A stretch of DNA of 64,000 nucleotides from TMED88 sp964515335 (GTDB lineage: Bacteria > Myxococcota_A > UBA9160 > UBA4427): positions 1-64,000 of the forward strand of contig CAZETS010000010.1 in the NCBI GenBank assembly GCA_964515335.1, given 5' to 3'. Position 1 is the stretch's first letter. Every line of letters starts with the position of its first letter. Below are positions 17,028 through 26,577 of the stretch, piece by piece. The notes under the pieces were generated by a model. The model did not search any database. It saw nothing but the letters and a program-made list of their open reading frames with translations, and was not told the origin of the DNA. A program made the position numbers and the translations under genes.

Positions 17028-17321
17028 ATGAAAAGCGATTTCAATTCGCCCGCTTGCGGCACCGACGCCCGCCTCGCCGACCTGGCGCCGGGCGCCGAGG
17101 GCGTGGTGATCGGCGTCGACCTCGAGGACACGAGCGGGCGCCGCCTGCTCGACCTGGGCCTGCTGCCCCGCACCCGCGTGCGCGCGCTGCGCCGGGCGCC
17201 GCTCGGCGACCCCTCCCTCTACGAGCTGCGCGGCTACCGGCTGTGCCTGCGGCGCGACGATGCACGCCACGTCCGGGTGCGCGTCGAGGCTGCCCCGGCC
17301 GGCCAGCCCGATCGCTCCTAG
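17028..17321 (+). CDS. feoA: FeoA, SH3-like component of ferrous iron transport
   Basis: The 97-residue cytoplasmic protein has the FeoA SH3-like fold: LADLAPGAEGVVIGVDL, then RRLLDLGLLPRTRVRALRRAPLGDP, then a terminal strand pair. FeoA binds FeoB and is thought to regulate ferrous iron uptake. The first residues (MKSDFNSPACG) precede the domain. feoB begins 27 nt downstream. The start codon lies inside an AT-rich 15-bp palindrome resembling a Fur box, consistent with iron repression. Confidence 0.92.
   Translation: MKSDFNSPACGTDARLADLAPGAEGVVIGVDLEDTSGRRLLDLGLLPRTRVRALRRAPLGDPSLYELRGYRLCLRRDDARHVRVRVEAAPAGQPDRS
17029..17043. promoter_or_regulatory. Putative Fur box overlapping the feoA start codon
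   Basis: TGAAAAGCGATTTCA has perfect 5-bp arms (TGAAA/TTTCA) around a 5-nt centre, the size and ends of the Fur 7-1-7 core TGATAATnATTATCA. It is markedly AT-rich in a very GC-rich region and covers the predicted transcription start. Fur control of feo is established in many bacteria; the assignment here is inference. Confidence 0.5.
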
Positions 17322-17348
17322 CGGCCCCCGCCCCGCGAGCCCCCGTTG

Positions 17349-19247
<1,899 letters not shown>

Positions 19248-19275
19248 GGCGGGCGGGCTGCTATCCTGCCCCGCG

Positions 19276-20512
19276 ATGCGCGCCCTCGCTCTCACTCTCC
19301 TCGTCGCCCTGGCCCTACCGGCCTGCGCGACGCGCTCCGTCAACCAGACCGTGGTCAACACCTACGACCTCGAGGTCATGCTCCGCAGCGAGAAGCCGGC
19401 GTTCGGTTTCAAGACGCTTCCGCGGGGCTACGCGCAGCCGGTCGAGATCTCGGCGGCGCGCCTGCAGGCGATCCTCGGCGGCATCCAGATCGATCTGCGG
19501 CCTTCCGAGAAGTCGGCGATTCGCGAGCGGCGCTACGCGATCCCGCGCAAGATCCTGTCCAATGTCGCCGAGGGCCTGTCGACGGGCCTCGCCGAGGCGG
19601 GCCCCGATCAGCAGATCGTCGTACTCGCCCTGCGCAAGCAGATGCAGAAGGGCTTCTTCAACCGCAAGTACCTGACGAGCTTCGTGGCCTGGGTGGAGGG
19701 CGACCAGCTCGTCGTGCAGCTCTCGCGCATCGACTGGAAGACCGATCAGCACCGCATCGGCGACAAGCTGCCCACGCCGCGCGTCGGCGAGTTCGTGATG
19801 CCGTTCACGACGGTCGGCAACGAGCTGTACGCAACGGCGGGTCGGCAGGGCGTGGAGGTCGACTGGCGCAACCGGGAGTTCGGCGGGAAGACGATCGAGG
19901 AGAACGTGGCGGGCCGGCGCACCGGCGCCGCGCCGATCGCCGCACCGGCCGAACCGGCCGAACAGAGCGACGCGAGCGCAGGAGCCGCTGCAGCGAGCAG
20001 CGAGGGCGCCGCCGCCGAGGCGGCGGCAACGGGCGGGGCGGCAACGGACGTGGCGGCACCGGCGGCCAGTTCAGGCGCAGGCGCCGCACCGGCGGCCGTC
20101 ACGGGCGCAGGCGCAGCACCAGCGGCCGTCACGGGCGCAGGCGCGGCTCCGGCAGCCGTCNNNNNNNNNNNNNNNNNNNNNNNNNNNNNNNNNNNNNNNN
20201 NNNNNNNNNNNNNNNNNNNNNNNNNNNNNNNNNNNNNNNNNNNNNNNNNNNNNNNNNNNNCCAGCGGCCGTCACGGGCGCAGGCGCGGCTCCGGCAGCCG
20301 TCACGGGCGAAGGCGTGGCCGCAGCGGCCGCCGCGAGCGCCTCGGCCCCGGCTGCCGCCGCCGAGGCGCCGAGCCAACCCGACGCCCTGCGCGGCCTCGA
20401 CGCCGACGACCTGCGTGGTCTGGCCGACCTCGAGGAGGCGCGCGCCGCAGGCCGGCTCGACGCGGCCAGCTACGAGCAGCAGCGCCGGGCCATCCTCGAA
20501 GGCGAGCGCTGA
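19276..20512 (+). CDS. Repeat-bearing lipoprotein, interrupted by an assembly gap
   Basis: The N-terminus is a lipoprotein signal with lipobox LPAC and acylated C17. About 200 residues of mixed alpha/beta sequence follow. An Ala/Pro/Gly-rich region is then built from a 10-residue unit (TGAGAAPAAV), encoded by a 30-bp tandem repeat in which a 100-N gap falls. After the gap the reading frame resumes in a different phase and ends with a compact segment (DDLRGLADLEEARAAGRLDA, then YEQQRRAILEGER) that resembles a SHOCT or short oligomerisation motif. The true protein length is therefore unknown. The frame change is an artefact of the arbitrary gap length. A TATCCT -10-like box lies 8 nt before the ATG. 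Function unknown; probably outer-membrane or periplasmic. Confidence 0.75.
20071..20302 (+). repeat. 30-bp coding minisatellite (TGAGAAPAAV unit)
   Basis: Copies at 20071-20100, 20101-20130 and 20131-20160 precede the gap. A partial copy (last 12 nt of the unit) at 20261-20272 and a full copy at 20273-20302 follow it. The unit begins ACGGGCGCAGGCGC and differs between copies only at synonymous or first positions. A degenerate copy follows with ACGGGCGAAGGC. Such repeats are prone to copy-number change and to assembly collapse. Confidence 0.9.
20161..20260. other. Assembly gap of 100 N
   Basis: Exactly 100 unknown bases sit inside the 30-bp repeat array, the usual placeholder for a gap of unknown size. 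Repeat phase on both sides implies a true gap of 18 + 30k bases, which also restores the reading frame. Confidence 0.97.
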
Positions 20513-20662
20513 TCGGCCGAGGGGCGCCAGGCACGGGCCTGGTCGTGGTTTGCTGCTCTACTGCGCCCCGGTTGCGTCTCCCGTGCGTCGGCTTTCTGCG
20601 CCGTCAGAAATCCCATAACCTGCACGCCCCTCGCGCGCACTTCACACCTGTTACGCGAGGTT

Positions 20663-20678
20663 GATCCGGCACCGGATC
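20663..20678. promoter_or_regulatory. Perfect palindrome in the leader of the flippase/sulfatase-fold gene
   Basis: GATCCGGCACCGGATC has 7-bp arms and a 2-nt centre and lies 62 nt before the start codon. The 227-bp stretch 20513-20739 contains no gene. A weak TTTCTG (20593) with TAACCT (20617-20622) could be the promoter. The palindrome is a candidate operator. Confidence 0.35.
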
Positions 20679-20739
20679 CGGCTCTGGGGGCCGGGTCGAG
20701 GACCACCGCCGGAACCGAACACGGTGGAGAACGCGCCCA

Positions 20740-23700
20740 ATGCTCATCCTTCTCGAGGTCTTCCTGCTCGCGGTCACGGCGATCGCGATCTCGCGGCTCG
20801 CCCCCGAACCCTGGCGGGGCCGGCTGCTGAGCTTCCTCAAGGCCTGGTTCACGGTGCGCGCCTTCTGGCTGCTGCTCTCCCATCCGATCGCGATGGAGGA
20901 CGGCACCAAAGTGGTGGCCTGGAGGCTGATCGCCGATCAGCTCGCCAACATCGACGCCGCCACCTTCTGGACCTTCGTGCTGATCGCCACCGGCATCAAG
21001 GTGATCGGCATGCTCGCCTCGATGTACCGCTGGATCCTGGTGCTGCGCGGCCAGGGCATCGAGCTGCCGTTCTGGCACATCTTCGGGTCGTTCCTGATCG
21101 GCCGCGCGATCGGCACGTTCCTGCCGAGCACCGCCGGCCTCGACGGCTACACGCTCTACGACGCGGCGCGCTTCAGCGGCAAGACCGTGGAGGTGTCGGC
21201 CGCGAAGTTCCTCGAGAAGATCTGCGGCTTCTCGGGCGTCTTCCTCACCTTCCTGGTCTCGCTGCCCTTCGGCATCTCGATCTTCGGCGACAACGCACTG
21301 CTCTTCGCGTCGCTCTCCATTCCGCTGGCGCTCGGTGTGATCGGCGGCCTGCTGCTCGTGCTCTGGTACCCGGGCGCCGTGCAGTGGCTGCTCACCAACC
21401 TGCCGATCCCCGCCAAGGATCGACTCACCGGCATCGTCACCCGCATCACCACGGCCGCCGGCGCCTACCGGGACAAGAAGCAGCTGATGGTCTTGGTGCT
21501 CTTCATGAGCTTCCTGGTGCACTTCACCACCGCGGCCATGTACTACTTCACCGCGCTGGCCATCGGCGCGCATGGAGCCGACTTCTGGCAGGTCACGTTC
21601 GGGTCGTCGATCCAGATCTTCGCCACGGTGCTCAGCCCGTTCACGATTGCCGGTGAGGGCATCCGCGAGGCCGCCCAGTACGTGCTGCTCGGCAGCCTGA
21701 TCGGCCCGGCCGCGGCGATCGTCTCCGCGGCCCTCGGCTTCTGGGCCGCCGAGGCGCCCACCATGCTGGGCTTCGTGTTCTGGTGGATCCGCCCCAGGGA
21801 CTACACGCCCGCCTACTGCCTGGTGGACGGCGAGCAGGTCGACTACGAGGAGTCCGCCAAGGCGGCCGTCGCCCTCGAGACCGAGGAGGAGCGCGCGCGC
21901 CGCGAGGCCGCCGAGTCGGCCTCCGGTCGCAAGCACGAGCTGCCGCTCGGTGCGCGCGTCGTGCAGGGCGCACTGGCCGGGCTGTCGGCGGGCGTCCTGG
22001 CCGGCGTGGTGATCGGCGTGGTCGAGAGCCTGGTGATCGCGCAGGGCGGGTTCGGCGCCGAGGCGCAGGTGCTCTGGTACGGGCCGCTCGCCTACGCGGT
22101 GGTGCTCGGCGGCCTGGCGCTGGTCGGTGGAGCCGTGCTCGGCGTGCTGCCGATGGATCAGAGCGAGATCCGCAGCTGGGTGCCGACCCTCGGCCTGATC
22201 GCGACGCTGGTGCCGTTCGGCCTGGCCATCACGGTCTTCCGCCTGCGCCGCGACGTCTACCTCGAGCAGATGCCGCCGCTGCCGGTGCTGCTCGGCGTGC
22301 TCGCGGGCTTCGGCGCGCTCGCGCTGCTGATCCTCCTGTTCGGCCGCCGCGTCTTCGCGGGCCGCGCCGGGGTTCTGGTGCGGCCGGCCGGCGCGGGCGC
22401 GCTGCTCGCGGCCGTGATGGCGGTGGGCTTCGTGGTCTCGCTCACCATCGGAGCGCCGGCGCCCGGAGCCGGGCGCGGCGAAGTCCCGGCGGCGCTGCGC
22501 GGCCACCCGAACGTCATCCTCGTCGCGGTGGACACCCTGCGCGCCGACCATCTGTCCTGCTACGGGGGCCGCCTGGCGGCGCCGAACATCTGCTCGCTCG
22601 CCGAGGACGGCGGCACCCGCTACCAGGGCTTCTCGCACGCCTCCTGGACCAAGCCCGCGACGGCGACACTGCTGACGTCGCTGTTGCCGTCCACGCACCG
22701 CGCGATCGCGAAGCCCTCGGTGCTCTCACCCGACGTCGAGATGATCGCCGAGGTGATGCAGGATCGCGGCTACACGACCGGCGGCGTCGTCTCGAACATC
22801 AACCTGGCCGAGAGCTTCGGCTTCGACCAGGGCTACGACGAGTACACGTTCCTCGGCCCCGACTACCTGGCGCTCGCCGAGGAGTCGTCGTCGAAGCTCA
22901 TCCTCTACAACATCGTGCGCGCCGTCTGGTTCAAGGTGAAGCCCGGCATCCGCGCCGCGGACTTCTACCAGGACTCGACCACGGTCAACGAAGTCGCCTT
23001 CGACTGGCTGGACCGGCACGCCGAAGATCGCTTCTTCCTCTTCCTCCACTACATGGACCCCCACGATCCCTACTTCCGGCACCCCTACGACGGCTACGGG
23101 ATCGCGCGAGTCTCGAACCAGCACCCCGACCCCTCGCTCGCCGCCGAGATGCGCGAGCTGTACGACGGCGAGATCGAGTTCCTCGACGCGAACATCGGCA
23201 AGCTCCTCGACCGGATCCGCGCCCTCGGCCTCTACGACGACACCGTGATCGTGCTGACCTCGGACCACGGCGAGGAGTTCCACGACCACGGCGGCTTCTG
23301 GCACGGCCTCACCCTCTACGAAGAGCAGCTCCACGTGCCGCTGCTCGTCAAGTGGGCGAACGGCGTCGAGCGGCCGTCGTCCGGCGCGACCGACGGGCTC
23401 GCCCGCCTGCTCGACGTCGTGCCGACCCTGCTCGCAGTGGCCGGCGCCGAGGTGCCGCCCGCCATGCAGGGCATCGACCTGCGCAGCAACGTGGGCGCGC
23501 GCTCCACCAAGGACCGGCAGCTGTACGCCGAGGAGGACCACGAGGGCAACGTCCTCTGGGCCATCCGAACCGACGACATGAAGCTGATCGGCGCCAACTC
23601 CGGCAACCCGCGCGGCCTGCCCGAGCAGGAGATGTTTGCCATCGCGCGCGACCCTGGCGAACTGAAGCCCCTCGACCTGGGCCGCCACGCCGGCGACGCC

Positions 23701-23850
23701 GAGACGCTCACCCAGCACGCCGATCTGCAGCGCCGCGCCGCCGAGGGCGAGGCGGTCGCCGACGCCGGCGAGGCCGACATGAGCTTCGAGGAGTGCGAGC
23801 AGCTGCGGATGCTCGGCTACGTGGACGACTGCGGGCACCTCACCCAGTAG
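20740..23850 (+). CDS. Fusion of a LPG-synthetase-type flippase (UPF0104) and a sulfatase-fold hydrolase/transferase
   Basis: The product is 1036 residues. About residues 1-350 form a polytopic UPF0104/lysylphosphatidylglycerol-flippase-like domain (FLPSTAGLDGYTLYDA, SPFTIAGEGIREAAQ). About 400-585 add a second group of membrane helices after a charged linker. About 590-1036 form an alkaline-phosphatase-superfamily domain: NVILVAVDTLRADHLSCYG supplies D598 as a metal ligand, and SDHGEEFHDHG supplies D842/H843. The nucleophile position, CxPxR in true sulfatases, is T637 (SWTKPATATLL). Thr is typical of phospho-group transferases such as LtaS and EptA. Inference: a membrane enzyme that flips and modifies or hydrolyses a lipid-linked substrate outside the membrane. 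A GGTGGAG sequence precedes the ATG. Confidence 0.85.
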   Translation: MLILLEVFLLAVTAIAISRLAPEPWRGRLLSFLKAWFTVRAFWLLLSHPIAMEDGTKVVAWRLIADQLANIDAATFWTFVLIATGIKVIGMLASMYRWILVLRGQGIELPFWHIFGSFLIGRAIGTFLPSTAGLDGYTLYDAARFSGKTVEVSAAKFLEKICGFSGVFLTFLVSLPFGISIFGDNALLFASLSIPLALGVIGGLLLVLWYPGAVQWLLTNLPIPAKDRLTGIVTRITTAAGAYRDKKQLMVLVLFMSFLVHFTTAAMYYFTALAIGAHGADFWQVTFGSSIQIFATVLSPFTIAGEGIREAAQYVLLGSLIGPAAAIVSAALGFWAAEAPTMLGFVFWWIRPRDYTPAYCLVDGEQVDYEESAKAAVALETEEERARREAAESASGRKHELPLGARVVQGALAGLSAGVLAGVVIGVVESLVIAQGGFGAEAQVLWYGPLAYAVVLGGLALVGGAVLGVLPMDQSEIRSWVPTLGLIATLVPFGLAITVFRLRRDVYLEQMPPLPVLLGVLAGFGALALLILLFGRRVFAGRAGVLVRPAGAGALLAAVMAVGFVVSLTIGAPAPGAGRGEVPAALRGHPNVILVAVDTLRADHLSCYGGRLAAPNICSLAEDGGTRYQGFSHASWTKPATATLLTSLLPSTHRAIAKPSVLSPDVEMIAEVMQDRGYTTGGVVSNINLAESFGFDQGYDEYTFLGPDYLALAEESSSKLILYNIVRAVWFKVKPGIRAADFYQDSTTVNEVAFDWLDRHAEDRFFLFLHYMDPHDPYFRHPYDGYGIARVSNQHPDPSLAAEMRELYDGEIEFLDANIGKLLDRIRALGLYDDTVIVLTSDHGEEFHDHGGFWHGLTLYEEQLHVPLLVKWANGVERPSSGATDGLARLLDVVPTLLAVAGAEVPPAMQGIDLRSNVGARSTKDRQLYAEEDHEGNVLWAIRTDDMKLIGANSGNPRGLPEQEMFAIARDPGELKPLDLGRHAGDAETLTQHADLQRRAAEGEAVADAGEADMSFEECEQLRMLGYVDDCGHLTQ

Positions 23851-23863
23851 CGAGCGCGAAGCT

Positions 23864-24424
23864 CTAAGGCGGGCAGGGGCCGACGGGCTCCCGCTCGCCC
23901 CCGACCCTGGCGCGGGTGAGGGGACCGAACACATACGCGTCGGCGGCCGGGTATCGATCGGGCCGCCGAGGGTTCGCGCACAGGATGACCAGGGTCGGGC
24001 GCATGCCCTCGTCGAGGTCCTCGATGCCGGCTCGCTCGCCGTCGACCAGCAGGTGTCCGCAAGGCGAGCCCGGCCGGAGCCGCCGCGGAGGCGACACCGC
24101 CACCAGCCCGCCCTCGGCGGCGAGGCCGGCGACCCGCTCGTCGCCGCCTCGGCTCTTCAACGCAAGCAGCAGCTCGCTCTCGGACGTGGGGACGAAGGTC
24201 GCGTCGGTCGCGCCGCAGACCCGCAGGTCGGCGTCCGAGTCGCGGGCGCGGTACGGCTTGCCGTACCAGAGCCGGCCGTCGTCCTCGTAGTAGTAGAGCA
24301 GCGCGCCCCGGCGCTCGCCGCGGGCGCTCTCGACGACCCCGCGACTCTCGTATCGGTACGCGGAGATGCAGCCCGAGAGCAGCGCGCTGATCAGGATCAG
24401 CAGCGGAGCGGCGCGTCTCGTCAT
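23864..24424 (-). CDS. Hypothetical lipoprotein
   Basis: The 186-residue product has a type II signal peptide (MTRRAAPLLILISALLSGC; acylated C19). The mature part is acidic and contains four further cysteines (residues 69, 120, 147 and the last few residues), which might form disulfides in the periplasm. No recognised family. It is convergent with the preceding fusion gene (13-bp gap). A lipase-like gene lies 71 nt upstream in the same direction. Confidence 0.6.
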   Translation of the reverse strand: MTRRAAPLLILISALLSGCISAYRYESRGVVESARGERRGALLYYYEDDGRLWYGKPYRARDSDADLRVCGATDATFVPTSESELLLALKSRGGDERVAGLAAEGGLVAVSPPRRLRPGSPCGHLLVDGERAGIEDLDEGMRPTLVILCANPRRPDRYPAADAYVFGPLTRARVGGEREPVGPCPP

Positions 24425-24495
24425 CGCCTCGTCATCGTCTCGTCACTCCGACCGGCGGCGCCGTGGAACGCTCCGTCGCCGAGCCCGCCAGCCGG

Positions 24496-25335
24496 CTAGC
24501 CCCAGAGCAGGTCGACGATCTTGCCGCCGATCCTCGGGTTCTTCCAGTACGCGGTGTGCGCGAGCAGCCACTGCCTGCCCGACGTGATGCGGTGTCCCTG
24601 CAGGAGCCAGCGGGCGGCGTCCGTTTCACGCCCGTAGCGGCGCTCGACGGGACCGCGCGATCCCCTGACCTCGACCGGCGCGCCGAAGACCCGACCGCTC
24701 ACGACGGGGTCGAGGGCGTTGAAGTAGTTGTGCCACGGAAACACCTCGAACTCGGCGTCCGGCAGGGTCTCGATCCGCCTCGACTCGAAGATCTCGATCG
24801 GCCCCAGGTCGATCTCCAGGCCGAGGGGGGATCCCATCGTGACGAGCCCCTGCACGGGCCAGCTGTCGCGCTCGTCGCCGACGAAGACGTCGTCCTCGCC
24901 GATCAGCCCGTTCACCACGTCGAGCGCGTACACGGTGCCCAGGCTGTGCGCGACCACGACCAGCTGTCGGCCCGCCTCGTAGGCGGCCATGATGCCCGCC
25001 CGAAGACCCTCCCTGATCCGGCCCGCCGTGCTGCCGCCCGCGGCAGCGATCACGACGTCGCCCACGAGGTCGATCGCGGTCCCGAGCGCGGCGCCGGCCA
25101 GCGGCTGACCGCTGAGGATCGCCTGCGCGAGCAGCTCGTAGAAGCGGACCGCGTCGTCGTTGACGTCCTCGTAGACGTAGCTCGAGACCCCGAACTCCCG
25201 CTCGAGATGGCTCGACGCGAGATTCCTCTCGACGATTCTGCGGACCTTCGCGTCGCAGTCCACGTCCGCCGAAGAACCGGTCTGCACGCCGTGAACGACG
25301 AGCACCTCCGCCGGCTTCGTCCAGTCGATCGGCAT
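24496..25335 (-). CDS. Alpha/beta-hydrolase, lipase/esterase-like
   Basis: The 279-residue soluble protein starts with a beta-strand and oxyanion segment (VLVVHGVQTGS) and has the nucleophile elbow VVAHSLGTVYALD (A-H-S-L-G, Ser nucleophile). An acidic residue and His follow towards the C-terminus (near ALDPVV and QWLLAHTAYW). A middle helix, residues about 80-105, is Ala/Gly-rich and could be membrane-associated. There is no signal peptide. The substrate is unknown. The gene is downstream of the HAD gene with a 37-bp gap. Confidence 0.72.
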   Translation of the reverse strand: MPIDWTKPAEVLVVHGVQTGSSADVDCDAKVRRIVERNLASSHLEREFGVSSYVYEDVNDDAVRFYELLAQAILSGQPLAGAALGTAIDLVGDVVIAAAGGSTAGRIREGLRAGIMAAYEAGRQLVVVAHSLGTVYALDVVNGLIGEDDVFVGDERDSWPVQGLVTMGSPLGLEIDLGPIEIFESRRIETLPDAEFEVFPWHNYFNALDPVVSGRVFGAPVEVRGSRGPVERRYGRETDAARWLLQGHRITSGRQWLLAHTAYWKNPRIGGKIVDLLWG

Positions 25336-25372
25336 CGCTCCGCTCCCGATTCCGCCGGCCGGGCGCCGCCCT

Positions 25373-26029
25373 TCAGGACCGGCGAGTCACGCCCGCCCGG
25401 TCGACCAGCGACGCGACCTCCCGGATGCTCGAGAGCACGCGGTGCGCGTCGCCGAAGTCGCCGTGGCAGGTGAGGGCGTTGGGGATCACCCAGCACTGCA
25501 TGCCCGCGGCCAGCGCGGCACGCATGCCACGCTCGGAGTCCTCGACCGCCACGCAGTCCCCGGGCTCTACGCCGAGGCGCGACGCCGCCACCTGGTACGG
25601 ATCCGGGTGCGGCTTGGAGCGAGCGTAGTCGCCCGAGGCCACCACCAGATCGAAGAAGACGTCGAGGCCGTGGTGCCGATGCGCGGCGTGCAGGTTCTCG
25701 GGACGCGAGCTCGTGACGATCGCCATCGGCAGCCGGCCGTGCAAAGCAGACAGCGTCTCGCGCGCGCCGTCGATCAGCTCGACGCCGGCGCTCACCCGGT
25801 CGTGGTAGGCCGAATCGCGCTCGCGACGAATGCGGTCGATCGTGTCATCCGGCACGCCTGCGTGGCGCGCCAGGTCGAAGCAGCTCCGGCCCTGGGTCAG
25901 GCTGAGATCCCGATAGCCTTCGAGCGAGAGATCGACGTCGACCCGCCCGAGCGCTTCGCGGGTGGCCTCGAAATAGAGGGGCTCGGTGTCGACGAGCACA
26001 CCGTCGTTGTCCCAGAGCAGGGTCTTCAT
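25373..26029 (-). CDS. HAD-superfamily phosphatase/phosphomutase, subclass IA
   Basis: The 218-residue protein has the four HAD motifs: motif I LLWDNDGVLVDTEP (D7, D9), motif II VTSSRPEN, motif III Lys in RSKPHPDPYQ, and motif IV AVEDSERGMRAALAAGM. The helical cap between residues 16 and 85 and the VEDSERG form point to the beta-phosphoglucomutase/phosphoglycolate-phosphatase-like group. The substrate cannot be told from sequence. msrB ends 15 nt upstream in the same orientation, suggesting co-transcription. Confidence 0.88.
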   Translation of the reverse strand: MKTLLWDNDGVLVDTEPLYFEATREALGRVDVDLSLEGYRDLSLTQGRSCFDLARHAGVPDDTIDRIRRERDSAYHDRVSAGVELIDGARETLSALHGRLPMAIVTSSRPENLHAAHRHHGLDVFFDLVVASGDYARSKPHPDPYQVAASRLGVEPGDCVAVEDSERGMRAALAAGMQCWVIPNALTCHGDFGDAHRVLSSIREVASLVDRAGVTRRS

Positions 26030-26044
26030 GGCGTCGTGGAGCAG

Positions 26045-26527
26045 CTACTCGCCGCCCTCGTCCTCGCCGTCGGGCTCGAGCTCGAGGGCGAGCGAGTTCA
26101 TGCAGTAGCGGTTGCCGGTCGGCGGCGGACCGTCGGGGAAGACGTGGCCGAGGTGGGCGTCGCAGCGGCGACAGAGCACCTCGGTGCGCCGCATGCCGAG
26201 CGAATCGTCGTCGCGCTCGCTCACGGCGTCCGGATCGACCGGCTGCCAGAACGAAGGCCAGCCCGAGCCCGACTCGTACTTGGTCTCGGAGCGGAAGAGC
26301 GGCGTCCGGCAGCACACGCAGCGGTAGAGGCCGGTCGTCTTGGTGTCCCAGTAGCGACCGCTGAACGGTCGCTCGGTGCCCGCCTCGCGGGTCACCTGAT
26401 ACTCGTCCGAGGAGAGCTGGGCACGCCACTCGGCGTCCGACTTCTCGACCTTCACGCCGTCTCTCGCCGCGTCGCTCGCTCCGCCCTTCGCTCCACCCTT
26501 CGCTCCGCCCTCGTCGTTCATCGTCAT
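26045..26527 (-). CDS. msrB: Peptide-methionine (R)-S-oxide reductase MsrB
   Basis: This 160-residue enzyme reduces methionine-R-sulfoxide in proteins. Key motifs are two zinc CxxC pairs (CVCC and CRRC), GSGWPSFW, GHVFPDGP and the catalytic RYCMNS with Cys, not selenocysteine, although selB is in the window. The N-terminal 20 residues are a low-complexity Gly/Ala/Lys stretch from a short imperfect DNA repeat. The first ATG is chosen because AGGAGG lies 8 nt upstream; a second ATG follows two codons later. It is cytoplasmic and follows the amidase gene by 50 nt. Confidence 0.95.
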   Translation of the reverse strand: MTMNDEGGAKGGAKGGASDAARDGVKVEKSDAEWRAQLSSDEYQVTREAGTERPFSGRYWDTKTTGLYRCVCCRTPLFRSETKYESGSGWPSFWQPVDPDAVSERDDDSLGMRRTEVLCRRCDAHLGHVFPDGPPPTGNRYCMNSLALELEPDGEDEGGE

Positions 26528-26577
26528 CGCGTCGTCCTCCTCGATTCGCCGGGCCCGGCCCGTCCGCGCTCGGGCGC

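Noticed and set aside
20071..20302. The regular 30-bp repeats as a possible CRISPR array
   Set aside because: The units are directly adjacent without spacers and continue an open reading frame encoding TGAGAAPAAV.
26045..26527. MsrB as a selenoprotein, because selB is in the window
   Set aside because: The catalytic position is a normal Cys codon in RYCMNS and no in-frame TGA interrupts the gene.
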